Assembly: GCA_949051815.1 (NCBI GenBank)
Contig: CARQVR010000006.1
Span: 55,734-119,733, forward strand
DNA length: 64,000 nucleotides
Direction: 5' to 3'
From: an uncultured Lachnospiraceae bacterium
GTDB lineage: Bacteria > Bacillota > Clostridia > Lachnospirales > Lachnospiraceae
A program made the position numbers and the translations under genes. Below are positions 1-8,770 of this stretch, piece by piece. The notes under the pieces were generated by a model. The model was not told where the DNA came from. It did not search any database and worked only from the letters and a program-made list of their open reading frames with translations. Each line of letters begins with the position of its first letter. The stretch's first letter is position 1.

Positions 1-644
1 CTGACCGTCTGGATATAGGTGTGTCCGGCGTCCTCGATCTTGGCCCGCAGGCGGTTCATCGTCACCGTGAGGGTATGGTCATCCACAAAGTTTCCCTCCA
101 TATCCCACAGCTTTTCCAGCAAAAGCTGCCGTGTGACCACCGCCCCTGTGTTCGCCGTCAAAAGACGCAGCAGCTTATACTCGTTTGGCGTGATCGCCAG
201 TCTTTCCCCTCCCCGCACGGCGGTCAGGGTGTGAAAATCCAGAAGCAGAAAACCGTCATCGAAGCCACCGTTTTCTTTCGTATTTCCCCGCCGCAGGACA
301 GCTTCCACCCGCCGCCTGAGCACCTGAATGCTGAAAGGTTTGGTGATATAGTCGTCCGCCCCCAGATCGAAGCCGTGCAGCTCATCCTGTTCCAGATCAT
401 TGGCCGTCAGGAAAATAACCGGCAGTTCCGGCAGGGACAGCTTAAACTCCCGGCAGAGAGCAAAGCCGTCTCCATCCGGGAGGTTCACATCCAGAATTAC
501 CAGATCAAACTGTTCACTTTTTAACATCTGACGGGCCTTATCACAGGTGTAGGCCGCGACAGAGAGATAACCCGCCCCATCCAGCGCAAAACATAGTCCC
601 GCGTTCAGGGTCAGGTCATCTTCTACAACCAGTATTTTTGACAT
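1..644 (-). CDS. OmpR-family response regulator (3' end off window)
   Basis: The reading frame starts with ATG at 644 and stays open to the left edge, so the last residues of the DNA-binding domain and the stop are missing. The N-terminus is a receiver domain: MSKILVVEDD holds the acidic pocket, the phospho-acceptor is D52 in VILDVNLPDG, and ADDYITKPF holds the conserved lysine. The C-terminal part is a winged helix of the Trans_reg_C type, with LLRLLTANTG, the LLLEKLWD segment and VTMNRLRAKI as recognition helix. A partner histidine kinase would be expected downstream, off the window. Its targets cannot be seen here. The family assignment is secure. Confidence 0.93.
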   Translation of the reverse strand, partial: MSKILVVEDDLTLNAGLCFALDGAGYLSVAAYTCDKARQMLKSEQFDLVILDVNLPDGDGFALCREFKLSLPELPVIFLTANDLEQDELHGFDLGADDYITKPFSIQVLRRRVEAVLRRGNTKENGGFDDGFLLLDFHTLTAVRGGERLAITPNEYKLLRLLTANTGAVVTRQLLLEKLWDMEGNFVDDHTLTVTMNRLRAKIEDAGHTYIQTV

Positions 645-686
645 GAGAGTCTCCCCTCCGTTTCTGTAGTACCCCGGAAAATGCCC

Positions 687-1337
687 CTACTCTTCATTTT
701 CCTGCTCGATATGCTGGATTTCCTCATTCAGCGACATCATCCTCGCATCCAGCGCGGAAACCATCTGCGCGCACTCCACGAGCTGCTCTTTGATATGTTC
801 CGGCGCGTTCCCCTCAAACTTATAGTGAATCTTATGCTCCAGGCTGGCCCAGAAATCCATCGCCACCGTGCGGATCTGGATTTCCACCTTCGTGTCCGCA
901 ATCCGGTCCGAAAGGTAGACCGGCACCGTCACAAGCATGTGATAGCTCTTATAGCCGCTGGCCTTCGGATTCACGATATAGTCCTTCACGGATATGACAC
1001 GAATGTCACTTTGATTGCTGATCATCTCGGCAATCTGGTATATGTCCGAAGCGAAGGAGCAGATCACACGAATGCCCGCAATGTCGTTGACATGATTCAC
1101 CATATTGTCTATGGTGGATTCATAGCCGTGCTTTTTCAGCTTCTTTACAATGCTCTCCGGCGTCTTGATACGCCACTTGATATGTTCGATCGGATTATAG
1201 CGATGTACATGCTGGAACTCGTCGTTTAAGATATCCAGCTTCGTGGAAATCTGCTTCAAGGCGGAATTATAAATCAACTGCACCTCTTTCCAACTGTCTA
1301 TATCGCCGTCTTTTCCTCTATCTACTACTACTTCCAT
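687..1337 (-). CDS. Small alarmone synthetase, RelA/SpoT domain (RelQ-like)
   Basis: This 216-residue protein is a single-domain (p)ppGpp synthetase, which transfers pyrophosphate from ATP to GDP or GTP. Motifs of the RelA/SpoT synthetase fold are clear: NDIAGIRVICSF, KASGYKSYHMLVTVPV (the GYKSYH nucleotide-binding loop) and EIQIRTVAMDFWASLEHKIHYK. There is no HD hydrolase, TGS or ACT domain, and the length fits the RelQ/YjbM class. The C-terminal tail is acidic and helical, as in tetrameric RelQ. I chose ATG 1337 because a GGGGGA element lies 9 nt upstream; a TTG at 1343 is too close to it. It is probably transcribed alone from the long leader upstream. Confidence 0.92.
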   Translation of the reverse strand: MEVVVDRGKDGDIDSWKEVQLIYNSALKQISTKLDILNDEFQHVHRYNPIEHIKWRIKTPESIVKKLKKHGYESTIDNMVNHVNDIAGIRVICSFASDIYQIAEMISNQSDIRVISVKDYIVNPKASGYKSYHMLVTVPVYLSDRIADTKVEIQIRTVAMDFWASLEHKIHYKFEGNAPEHIKEQLVECAQMVSALDARMMSLNEEIQHIEQENEE

Positions 1338-1643
1338 CTTCAAGAATCCCCCGAAATTATAATTTACAGACTCTCATGAAACTCATCAATCCGCAGGCCG
1401 AAAGAATTGTCGGCGTGCTGCCGTCTTTCGTCCTTCTCTTTGCAGTGCACGCCCGGTTCCGCTTCGCTCCTCCTCGCTCACGGGCTTCGCCCTATGCATC
1501 CATACGGTTAAACGTTTCGGTGCGCAAGCTCACCGCTCCGTTTTCCCTCTGGCTGCGCACTGCTCATTGCCATCGCGTACATTATACCATACTTCCATCG
1601 CGGAATGTGTATATTATACAAGATTTTCGAATTATTTAATAAT
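1338..1643 (-). other. 306-nt gene-free stretch: probable long 5' leader of the alarmone synthetase
   Basis: No convincing gene lies here. On the minus strand an extended -10 (TGGTATAAT, 1581-1589) would start a transcript about 235 nt upstream of the synthetase start codon. The predicted leader is GC-rich and contains small stable hairpins at 1518-1535 (CGGTG/CACCG arms) and 1482-1492 (GGGC-GAA-GCCC). The stretch 1590-1643 is AT-rich and separates this promoter from the end of the DUF6020 gene. Whether the leader is a regulatory RNA or a dispersed intergenic repeat cannot be decided from one copy. Confidence 0.4.
1581..1589 (-). promoter_or_regulatory. Extended -10 promoter for the alarmone synthetase
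   Basis: On the minus strand the sequence reads TGGTATAAT, a perfect -10 hexamer with the TGn extension. The -35 position 17 nt upstream (CACATT) is poor, which is usual for extended -10 promoters. It is the best promoter in this intergenic region. Confidence 0.5.
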
Positions 1644-3428
1644 TTATTGTATATTTTCACTTTCCCGCTCCGCAGCCGCTAAAAGACACGACAAAAGAAC
1701 AGGTACCGTCACCATCAGCGGGTACGCGTACCGTACCAGCACCGTGGGCGAAAGCAGAAGGGTCAGGCAGTAAGCCGCAAGGAATACTGCAGGCAGCGCC
1801 TCCCTGTATGTTTTCCTGTATAGAGCCGTCACAAGGTACAGCCACAGAAGCCACCAGTACAGAGCAGGCGCAAACAAAAGCCTGACTACAGGTATTTTGC
1901 TGTATTCGTTATCCGATACGATCCTTTCCAGAAAGACGCGCAGACCCGGAAGCAGGCTGTGCTCCTCCACCTCAAAACCGGCAGGCATCACGCGGTTATC
2001 CGTAGAGAGATAGCCGAACCCGCTCTCCGTGCCAATCCCGTACACCTGCGCGTGGGAAGTGTCCCACAGATACCAGAGCCCGAGGGAATTGTCGAGAAAG
2101 GCGTCGATATAAAGCGCCGGGTGGGCAAGCCCAAGCCGGATCCACGTCCGGATCAGCCCGACAGGATCGTCATGTATCACGGCGCGGCTTTTCACGGGGT
2201 CTGCCAGATGGGGATTGTAGGCCGCGAAAACCCATTCTGAGGAAATATACTTTTCCAGCTCTTGTCTGAGATCCGGGGCAATTTCTTCCTCCGCCTTCAC
2301 CCGTGTGCGCGCCATCTGCTGCAACGGTACACTCAGCATTTCACGGGGACTGCCGTTTTGCGCATGAACTGCGGTTTTTAGTAAGAACGCACAGACGCCG
2401 TACAGCGCAAGCGCAAGCAGCGTCATACACACATATATTTTCCGCGCCTTTTTCTTTTGCAGATCATCGTCTTTTCGCACTCCGGCATCCTGCACCCCGT
2501 TTTCTTTCTGCCGCCTCCTTTTCCCGAATCCGGCATAAATAACCGGCGCGCCAGCCACAAAGGCATACACCGCATTGTTCCGGAACAGCAGCATGAAAAT
2601 CGCACAGAATACGCAGACTGCCAATTCTTTTTTCCGCACCGCCGCGCCCCCTTCGCCCGATGCGCTCTCCTCACATACCACACGATAAAAGGACAAGGTA
2701 TACAGCAGGACCAGAGCCGCAAAAAGCACATCCTTCGTGGTGCTTACCGCCAACACGGAATTGGCCGGAAAAAGCGCGAAAAAGAGAAGCAAAAGAGCGC
2801 GCACCCACCCGCTGACCCGCCTTTGGTATAAAAAGCAAACCGCCCATCCGAAAGCGCACGCCATCAGCGCCATCTGCACCACCGAGTGAACCGCCATACC
2901 GGCCGAACAGGAACCGGCGGCAATTCCCAGCCGGAAAAAGACTCCTAAAAATAACGTATGCACAAGCGGGTGATGTGTGCTGTAATCTCCGGCCAGCACC
3001 TGATAGAGCTGCCCTTCCGCGTCATAGGCAAACACCGACGGATAGTAGGCCAGAAAGACAGGCAGCCAGCAGAGAAAAATGCACAGACTGTAAAAGAGCC
3101 ACACCGCTTTCCTTTTTTCCGGCCAGGCATTCCGCTCTCTCCCACTGCTTTTCCGTCTTCCACAGCCCATGACAACCGCCGCCAAAGCCGCCGCAGGCAC
3201 AGACAAAACCGCAGTTTCCAGTATAAACAGAAGCAGACTTCCCGCGTAAGCCGCCGGACCGCCAGCGCCAAATACCGTTCCCTCATGGACAAGCCGCCAT
3301 CCCAGCACACAGGATATGGCAAAGGGAATGCCCCAGAGAAATGCAAAGCGAAGGCGCCTTTTATTTGCCACTAAAAAAATATATATGCTGTTTTTCCGGA
3401 TATATACCAATTTATTTGTATTTTTCAT
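1644..3428 (-). CDS. DUF6020-like multi-pass membrane protein (possible GT-C glycosyltransferase)
   Basis: This is a protein of about 594 residues with roughly a dozen hydrophobic segments. The loop FLAYYPSVFAYDAEGQLYQVLAGDYSTHHPLVHTL resembles the acidic first periplasmic loop of DUF6020 and PMT-type GT-C glycosyltransferases, where an Asp sits in the donor site. Later segments carry DTSHAQVYGIG and an external loop before the last helices. The frame stays open upstream to 3776, but that extension is non-hydrophobic and overlaps the convincing opposite gene at 3589. I therefore start at ATG 3428 (MKNTNKLVYIRKNS), although no good ribosome binding site precedes it. The family is moderately sure; glycosyl transfer is inference. 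Confidence 0.75.
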   Translation of the reverse strand: MKNTNKLVYIRKNSIYIFLVANKRRLRFAFLWGIPFAISCVLGWRLVHEGTVFGAGGPAAYAGSLLLFILETAVLSVPAAALAAVVMGCGRRKSSGRERNAWPEKRKAVWLFYSLCIFLCWLPVFLAYYPSVFAYDAEGQLYQVLAGDYSTHHPLVHTLFLGVFFRLGIAAGSCSAGMAVHSVVQMALMACAFGWAVCFLYQRRVSGWVRALLLLFFALFPANSVLAVSTTKDVLFAALVLLYTLSFYRVVCEESASGEGGAAVRKKELAVCVFCAIFMLLFRNNAVYAFVAGAPVIYAGFGKRRRQKENGVQDAGVRKDDDLQKKKARKIYVCMTLLALALYGVCAFLLKTAVHAQNGSPREMLSVPLQQMARTRVKAEEEIAPDLRQELEKYISSEWVFAAYNPHLADPVKSRAVIHDDPVGLIRTWIRLGLAHPALYIDAFLDNSLGLWYLWDTSHAQVYGIGTESGFGYLSTDNRVMPAGFEVEEHSLLPGLRVFLERIVSDNEYSKIPVVRLLFAPALYWWLLWLYLVTALYRKTYREALPAVFLAAYCLTLLLSPTVLVRYAYPLMVTVPVLLSCLLAAAERESENIQ

Positions 3429-3588
3429 GGAAACAGTATAGCATAAAAAACGACCGGCGCGAAAATAATTTAGGAAGGCTTTACTTTCGCCGCAGGGATT
3501 TGTATATTGGTATGAGAATGGCAAACAATGGCAAAAAACGGTTTTCAAAAAACAGAAAGCTGAACCGTCACGGGAAATGAGGTACGAT

Positions 3589-3855
3589 ATGTTTCGTCTA
3601 TGGGCAAAAGAGTTTAAAGACAACCGCATGGTAAGAGATACCGTCATCGAGGACGGGCGGGAAGAAACCCGCACCCACAAAGTATTCGACGCGTTAGAGG
3701 AAGTCTGCCTGCAATTCGATCTGGGCAAACCCATCTGGCTGGAATCCACCGTCTCCGACTTTAAACGGCACAGCAAAGCCCGCTTTGGTCAGGACAATTT
3801 TATAGAAGAAATTGATTTCGATTTTCTGGAAATTCATGTGATTGAGGAGGACTGA
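3589..3855 (+). CDS. Small conserved hypothetical protein (MFRLWAKEF family)
   Basis: This 88-residue soluble protein starts MFRLWAKEFKDNR and is rich in charged residues, with an acidic C-terminus (FDFLEIHVIEED). An ATG at 3577 is in frame, but the AGG at 3580-3582 sits 6 nt before ATG 3589, so the second start is preferred. I recognise it as a small protein conserved in Lachnospiraceae genomes; no function is known to me. There is no signal peptide, membrane segment or DNA-binding motif. It stands alone between the divergent membrane-protein gene and the hemolysin III-like gene. Confidence 0.75.
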   Translation: MFRLWAKEFKDNRMVRDTVIEDGREETRTHKVFDALEEVCLQFDLGKPIWLESTVSDFKRHSKARFGQDNFIEEIDFDFLEIHVIEED

Positions 3856-3878
3856 AACGAAATCCGTGCATAAAACGA

Positions 3879-3907
3879 TTGACTTTGCACACTTTAAGTA
3901 GTAGTAT
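3879..3907 (+). promoter_or_regulatory. Sigma-70 type promoter of the hemolysin III-like gene
   Basis: TTGACT (3879-3884) and TAGTAT (3902-3907) are separated by 17 nt, about 100 nt upstream of the start codon at 4009. Confidence 0.6.
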
Positions 3908-4008
3908 CATAGTATATCACATGTAGTTTTTAAAACCACATGTACCGGTTTGCACATGCAAAAGTGCTGTGAACAGGAAACTACTGAAAAGTAAGAGGAG
4001 TTGATTTT

Positions 4009-4659
4009 ATGCAGATTACCATTCGTGAACCCGGAAGCGCCATCACCCACTTTATCGGTATGATGATGGCCATTATCGCGGCTACGCCCCTTATGGTGAA
4101 GGCCGCCACGGACGCAGACCACGTCGTCTTTATCGCGCTCGCTGTATTTATATGCAGCATGATCGCCCTCTACGGTGCGAGTGCGCTCTACCACAGCGTC
4201 ACCGTGAAAGACAGTATTTTAAAAGTATTCCGCAAGCTGGACCACATGATGATTTTCGTGCTGATCGCCGGTTCCTACACGCCGGTCTGCCTGGTGATTT
4301 TAGGCGACCGCCGCGGATATCTGCTTCTGACCACGGTCTGGGGCATTGCCATCGCGGGTATGCTCATTAAAATGTGCTGGATTACCTGCCCGAAGTGGTT
4401 TTCGTCGGTCCTGTATATCGCCATGGGCTGGGCCTGTATCGCTGTTTTCGGCACGCTCTGGAACACCCTCTCGAGAGGCGCCTTCCTATGGCTCCTTGCT
4501 GGCGGCATTTTCTACACGGTGGGCGGCGTGATCTACGCGTTAAAGCTTCCCATTTTCAACGCGAGACACAAGAATTTCGGTTCCCACGAAGTCTTCCATC
4601 TGTTTGTGATGGGCGGAAGCGTGTGCCATTTTATCTTTATGTATCTGTATGTGGCGTGA
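4009..4659 (+). CDS. Hemolysin III / YqfA family membrane protein
   Basis: This 216-residue seven-helix protein belongs to the PAQR/AdipoR superfamily (hemolysin III branch). The metal-binding signature is visible: ALYGASALYHS in helix 2 with its preceding Ser, LDHMMIFVLIAGSYTPV in helix 3, and the C-terminal HEVFHLFVMGGSVCHFIF with the HxxxH pair. The length matches the family (about 210-220). GAGGAG lies 9 nt before ATG 4009. The physiological role in bacteria is unsettled; membrane homeostasis is the usual proposal, and true haemolysis should not be assumed from the name. Confidence 0.92.
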   Translation: MQITIREPGSAITHFIGMMMAIIAATPLMVKAATDADHVVFIALAVFICSMIALYGASALYHSVTVKDSILKVFRKLDHMMIFVLIAGSYTPVCLVILGDRRGYLLLTTVWGIAIAGMLIKMCWITCPKWFSSVLYIAMGWACIAVFGTLWNTLSRGAFLWLLAGGIFYTVGGVIYALKLPIFNARHKNFGSHEVFHLFVMGGSVCHFIFMYLYVA

Positions 4660-4734
4660 CGGGATTTCCCTGATGGCACCTGCGCCAATTATCAGAAATC
4701 TGATAACCAACCTCACTGCGTTCAAAAGCAGATA

Positions 4735-4771
4735 CAGCCCGGAATCCGCTGAAATACAGCGATCCGGGCTG
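4735..4771. terminator. Hairpin terminator between convergent genes
   Basis: CAGCCCGGA...TCCGGGCTG arms with an inner CGCTG/CAGCG extension form a long stem between the hemolysin III-like gene and the end of galE. It can serve both strands, though neither side has a strong T-run. Confidence 0.6.
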
Positions 4772-4788
4772 TTCTAAAATTACCGTGG

Positions 4789-5805
4789 TTAATCCTCATA
4801 CCCGTTCGGGTTATTGCTCTGCCATCTCCATGAATCCGCGCACATCTCCCTGATGCCATACTGCGCTTCCCAGCCAAGCTCCCTCTTCGCCTTGTCCGCG
4901 TTCGCATAGCAGGAAGCGATGTCGCCCGCTCTTCTCTCCTTAATCACATAAGGAATCTTCACGCCGGTAGCTTCCTCGAAGTTCTTCACGATATCGAGCA
5001 CACTGTAGCCCACACCGGTTCCCAGATTGTAAATGCAAAGCCCCGCATTCTCCTCAACCTTTTTCAGCGCTTTCACATGGCCAACCGCAAGATCGACCAC
5101 ATGGATATAGTCGCGCACGCCCGTGCCGTCCGGCGTGTCATAATCGTTTCCGAAAACGCCCAGCTCTTTGAGTTTGCCCACCGCAACCTGTGTGATGTAG
5201 GGCATCAGATTGTTGGGAATGCCGTTGGGATTCTCACCCATGGTTCCGCTCTTGTGTGCCCCGATGGGATTGAAATAGCGAAGCAGGATCACATTCCACT
5301 CGTCGTCCGCTTTTTGGATATCCATGAGAATCTGCTCCAGCATGGATTTGGTCCAGCCGTAAGGATTCGTGCACTGTCCCTTCGGGCACTCCTCCGTGAT
5401 CGGAATAATCGCCGGATCTCCGTAAACCGTCGCCGAGGAGGAGAAAATGATATTTTTTACATTGTGCTTACGCATCACATCCACCAGCGTCAGCGTACCT
5501 GCAATATTATTTTCATAGTATTCCCAAGGCTTCTGTACGGACTCGCCCACCGCCTTAAGTCCGGCAAAATGAATGCAGGACTCGATCTGCTCCTTCGCAA
5601 AGATCTGCTCCAGCGCGTCCCTGTCCAGAATATCCGCCTTATAAAACTTCACAGGCTTCCCGGTAAGCTTCTCCACTCTCTCAAGAGATTTTTCACTGGA
5701 ATTTGCCAGATTATCCACCACTACCACTTCATAGCCCGCATTCTGTAATTCTACTACCGTGTGGGAACCGATATACCCCGCACCGCCTGTCACTAAGATT
5801 GCCAT
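4789..5805 (-). CDS. galE: UDP-glucose 4-epimerase
   Basis: This 338-residue short-chain dehydrogenase interconverts UDP-glucose and UDP-galactose in the Leloir pathway, supplying UDP-galactose for surface polysaccharide. The N-terminal VTGGAGYIGSHTVVEL is the NAD-binding Rossmann motif. The catalytic Ser is in FSSSATVYG, and the YGWTKSMLE segment supplies the Tyr and Lys of YxxxK. RDYIHVVDLA and LGTGVGYSVLDIV are further GalE landmarks. The length is standard. It lies downstream of the UDP-sugar pyrophosphorylase gene in the same direction, but has its own promoter in the gap. Confidence 0.97.
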   Translation of the reverse strand: MAILVTGGAGYIGSHTVVELQNAGYEVVVVDNLANSSEKSLERVEKLTGKPVKFYKADILDRDALEQIFAKEQIESCIHFAGLKAVGESVQKPWEYYENNIAGTLTLVDVMRKHNVKNIIFSSSATVYGDPAIIPITEECPKGQCTNPYGWTKSMLEQILMDIQKADDEWNVILLRYFNPIGAHKSGTMGENPNGIPNNLMPYITQVAVGKLKELGVFGNDYDTPDGTGVRDYIHVVDLAVGHVKALKKVEENAGLCIYNLGTGVGYSVLDIVKNFEEATGVKIPYVIKERRAGDIASCYANADKAKRELGWEAQYGIREMCADSWRWQSNNPNGYED

Positions 5806-5861
5806 AACCGCACCCTGCCTTTCTTTTCAGAAACTGTGTTTTTTGTTCTTAATGTAATTAC

Positions 5862-5890
5862 AGTCTACATTGTTTTCCCTGTGTATTCAA
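5862..5890 (-). promoter_or_regulatory. Promoter of galE
   Basis: Reading the minus strand, TTGAAT (5890-5885) and TAGACT (5867-5862) are 17 nt apart, about 55 nt upstream of the galE start codon. Confidence 0.5.
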
Positions 5891-5976
5891 TACAGGAATG
5901 TTGCTTAAACCTGTCAAAATGTTAACTGCTCCGCGCCTGCCAAAAGAAGCACAGACAAACCGTTTTCCTGCACAAA

Positions 5977-7203
5977 CTACAAAATGATTCCGTTCTCCTT
6001 ACACAGCTCTCTTGCGCTCTCCACCGAGTCAATGCCCGTCTTATTCTTGATGGGCGCAAACTCCTTATTCCTGACCACCTCATAAGGCAGGCAGGAATCC
6101 AGCTCATGAATCATGTCAAGCACAAGCTGCTCGAACTTATAGCCGTTTGGCTCCTCCGGCTTCACAAGCTCTCCCTTCTCATCCAGATAGGGAATCTTCT
6201 TCTCCACGATGTGAAGCGGGAGCTTCCTCGCCACGATCTCCTCCAAATCCTTCACCCGGAACAGATAATTTAAGATCACGCCGAAATGGTAGGCCGGCTT
6301 TCCGTCCTCCGCTTTCGCCTCCATCAGCTCCGGCGTCATATCATAGTATTCCACGATGGACGGTCTTCCATCCTCCAGGCATACCGCGCCCACCTTCTCA
6401 TCCGGCGCGTTCTTCGCAACCACCTTCTCGCCTACCGCGCTGCCTGTGGCAATCGTCGCGCCCACAAAGCAGGGATCGGCAATGCGCTGCAGTACGTTGT
6501 CCACGGCAAACACATTGAGCCACTCCACGCCCGCCTGCCGTATTTTGTCCGCCACGCCCCATTTTTTCATGGACAAAAACCACCCGCCGTTGCCGTTGGG
6601 GGAAGTGGACATTTTATTCTTTGCTTCCATATATACCTTCCCCGTATAATCGGAAGCCGGTGCCATGTCCTGCATGAAAAAGGTCACATAGTCCGCATTG
6701 TAGCCGAAAAACTTCTTTTCCTCAAAAAAACTGACAGTTGCGTCATGATTCTTGTCGCTGGTCATCACATAGAGCGGAACCCACGCTCCCGCCTGATCCA
6801 CCACATCCATCAGGTTCTCAATCAGACGCTGGAAAATAAACACGTCCTTTGTCAGACCGATATTGTAAACGCCCTTCGGCGCGTCGGAGCCAAGTCTTGT
6901 CCCCATGCCGCCTGCAAGCAGCACCGCGCCCACCTTGCCGGCCCGGATCGCCTCCAGACCGGTTTTCGTATACTCTTCTTTTTTCTCCTCGATCTCGGGA
7001 AGCTGCATCACCGCAATCGGCTCAATCTTCCCTCTTGGATTCAATGTCTCTTTCTTTTCACAAAGCGACAGCACATCGAAATCCGTCTGCCCGATCTGGG
7101 TAAGCAGCGCTTCCCGCTCCTCCTCTCCCAGCTCCTCATAGTATTTCAGCACATGAAGCTGTCCGTACTTCTCCAGTTTTTTGTACGCCTCCTGATAATT
7201 CAT
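5977..7203 (-). CDS. UTP--sugar-1-phosphate uridylyltransferase, UDPGP family
   Basis: This 408-residue nucleotidyltransferase would form a UDP-sugar from UTP and a sugar-1-phosphate. The signature loop is VLLAGGMGTRLGSDAPKG, matching the L-x2-GGxGTRLG-x4-PK motif of the eukaryotic-type UDPGP/UAP family. Downstream GNGGWFLSMKKWG and NVFAVDNVLQRIADP (the metal-binding D-x-N-like site) also fit. Substrate choice between UDP-glucose and UDP-GlcNAc cannot be fixed by eye. The start is ATG 7203, with GGAGGG 5 nt upstream; an in-frame ATG at 7245 has no such site. Its neighbour galE suggests a UDP-hexose supply pair. Confidence 0.9.
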   Translation of the reverse strand: MNYQEAYKKLEKYGQLHVLKYYEELGEEEREALLTQIGQTDFDVLSLCEKKETLNPRGKIEPIAVMQLPEIEEKKEEYTKTGLEAIRAGKVGAVLLAGGMGTRLGSDAPKGVYNIGLTKDVFIFQRLIENLMDVVDQAGAWVPLYVMTSDKNHDATVSFFEEKKFFGYNADYVTFFMQDMAPASDYTGKVYMEAKNKMSTSPNGNGGWFLSMKKWGVADKIRQAGVEWLNVFAVDNVLQRIADPCFVGATIATGSAVGEKVVAKNAPDEKVGAVCLEDGRPSIVEYYDMTPELMEAKAEDGKPAYHFGVILNYLFRVKDLEEIVARKLPLHIVEKKIPYLDEKGELVKPEEPNGYKFEQLVLDMIHELDSCLPYEVVRNKEFAPIKNKTGIDSVESARELCKENGIIL

Positions 7204-7292
7204 AATCCCTCCACTTTCTGACACGCATGTCACAATCATATTCACCGACCCCCGGAACCGCGCATAGACATCATGCCTGTGCGCAAATAAAA

Positions 7293-7330
7293 CCGCCCCG
7301 TGTTTTCCATTCTATCTTAACACGAGGCGG
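7293..7330 (-). terminator. Intrinsic terminator of the nucleoside-transport operon
   Basis: On the minus strand, arms CCGCCTCGTGTT and AACACGGGGCGG pair around an A/T-rich loop and are followed by TTTTATTT. It lies just past the last operon gene. Confidence 0.8.
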
Positions 7331-7354
7331 CTCCTCACTCAACAGGGAAATCCG

Positions 7355-7864
7355 TCAGAATATATCGGAATACGCATCTGCCCGCGCCCGGGTCTCCACT
7401 ACCGCCTCCCCCTCCACTTCCACCCACACCGCAGGCTTCCCGCCGCGGGAAGCCAGATAGTAGTAGGAGGCCGGCCGGCCAAGGCCGTGACAGGCATCGT
7501 GCCATATCCCTCTTTTCAGGACTGCCACGTCTCCCGGACGCAGGATCAGTGCCCGCACGTCCTCTGCCTGCGGCGGCATATCCGCACGGGACGCGGCCAC
7601 ACACAGGACAATGGGATCCTTCGTGCAAAAGACCGCCTCCATGGTATGCTCATGCTTTTCCATCGAATGCACGGTGCAGGGCGCAGGCTGCCCGACGGTA
7701 TAGCCCAGATGCGCCGGTGTGTCGAGTACAGGCAGGCAGGTCATATGGTCCTCATAGGAAGCGGCGCTGCTGTGCATGACACGCTCTTTGTCGTAAATCA
7801 TATGATAGTGAATGCCATATTCGCTAAAGTCAAATTCTCCTATCTCTACCGCATGAATAATCAT
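7355..7864 (-). CDS. Ureidoglycolate lyase (AllA)-like cupin protein
   Basis: This 169-residue protein has the AllA-type cupin pattern: EKHEHTMEAVF (possible metal ligands), VLCVAAS, then LRPGDVAVLKRGIWHDACHGL, which matches the terminal RGTWH motif of ureidoglycolate lyases. The start is ATG 7864, which overlaps the stop of the preceding permease gene as ATGA, showing translational coupling; the long upstream extension of this frame is an artefact. Ureidoglycolate lyase makes glyoxylate and urea in allantoin breakdown, but no other allantoin gene is present here. In this nucleoside-transport context the true substrate may be another ring-opened or sugar compound. Family likely, reaction unproven. 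Confidence 0.7.
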   Translation of the reverse strand: MIIHAVEIGEFDFSEYGIHYHMIYDKERVMHSSAASYEDHMTCLPVLDTPAHLGYTVGQPAPCTVHSMEKHEHTMEAVFCTKDPIVLCVAASRADMPPQAEDVRALILRPGDVAVLKRGIWHDACHGLGRPASYYYLASRGGKPAVWVEVEGEAVVETRARADAYSDIF

Positions 7865-8766
7865 TCGCTCTCCTTTCCAAGCTCTCCCAGATTCGTCAGA
7901 CACATCACAAGCACTGTGATAATATAGGGCGCCGTCAGCACAAGCTGCGAGGGAATGCTGAATCCCTGCAGGCCCACGGAAAGCGCGTCCGCAAAGGCAA
8001 AGATCAGACATGCCAGAAAAGATTTCAGCGGATCGCCCTTGCCGATTCTGGCTGCCGACACCGCCAGAAACCCTTTCCCGGCGGACATATTTTCCGTAAA
8101 CATGGAAATGCCGCAAAGCGGAAGGCAGGTTCCCGCCGCGCCCGTCAGCACACCCGTGACAATCAGGGACGCCCACTTATATTTCAGCACAGACACTCCG
8201 GACGACTGCATCGCCTCCTCATTGTTTCCAACGCCCCTGATCCGAAGCCCGAAGGGCGTCCTGTACATGACGATCTGCGCGGCAATCACCGCCAGAAAAG
8301 ATGCGTATACGAGAATATTCTGGTTGTTTAAAATCTCGCCGATAAAAGGAATCCGCTCTAAAAACGGGATCTGTACCGTGCCGAAACTTTTGATTCTGGA
8401 ATCCATGACGGACCCTCTTGTGTGAAAAATATTGTACATCAGAAGCGTGGTAAATCCCCACGCACTCAGGTTCATGGCGATGCCGATCACGATGGGATCC
8501 GACTTAAAATGCAGGACAAAAATCCCGAAGACGGCGGACATAACGACGCCGGAAACAATGCCGAACAAAAGTCCCATCAGAGCGTTCTCAAACAGGTAGC
8601 TCCCCCATGTGGCAAAGAACGCGCTCGTGAGCACATAGCTTTCCAGCCCGATATTAAAAATTTTCGCCTTATGGCCGTAGGCGCTTCCCACCGCCGCAAA
8701 GGCAATCGGCGCGGACATGCGTACCATCGCCGACAGCGTGGAAACGCTGAATAGTAATTGCAGCAT
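7861..8766 (-). CDS. ABC transporter permease, nucleoside/BMP type (second subunit)
   Basis: This 301-residue integral membrane protein has 8-9 hydrophobic segments and belongs to the RbsC/LivH-like BPD_transp_2 family. SAPIAFAAVGSAYGHKAKIFNIGLE near the N-terminus and GVLTGAAGTCLPL followed by SAGKGFLAVSAARIGKGDPL near the C-terminus match YufQ/NupQ-type subunits. The start is ATG 8766, preceded by GGAGGCGTAACGCT; the frame's longer form has no ribosome binding site. It forms the heterodimeric channel with the permease encoded just upstream and uses the ATPase at 9880-11394. Confidence 0.9.
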   Translation of the reverse strand: MLQLLFSVSTLSAMVRMSAPIAFAAVGSAYGHKAKIFNIGLESYVLTSAFFATWGSYLFENALMGLLFGIVSGVVMSAVFGIFVLHFKSDPIVIGIAMNLSAWGFTTLLMYNIFHTRGSVMDSRIKSFGTVQIPFLERIPFIGEILNNQNILVYASFLAVIAAQIVMYRTPFGLRIRGVGNNEEAMQSSGVSVLKYKWASLIVTGVLTGAAGTCLPLCGISMFTENMSAGKGFLAVSAARIGKGDPLKSFLACLIFAFADALSVGLQGFSIPSQLVLTAPYIITVLVMCLTNLGELGKESE

Positions 8767-8770
8767 AGCG

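Noticed and set aside
1510..1576. 21-codon minus-strand ORF in the alarmone synthetase leader
   Set aside because: No ribosome binding site and codon content like non-coding sequence.
3512..3580. 22-codon basic ORF (MRMANNGKKRFSKNRKLNRH...) ending just before the 3589 gene
   Set aside because: Only a weak, distant ribosome binding site and no recognised family; it may be chance, though its stop overlaps an alternative start (ATGA) of the next gene.
3429..3776. Upstream extension of the DUF6020-like frame
   Set aside because: The extra 116 residues are not membrane-like and read antisense to the convincing small gene at 3589-3855, so I started at ATG 3428.
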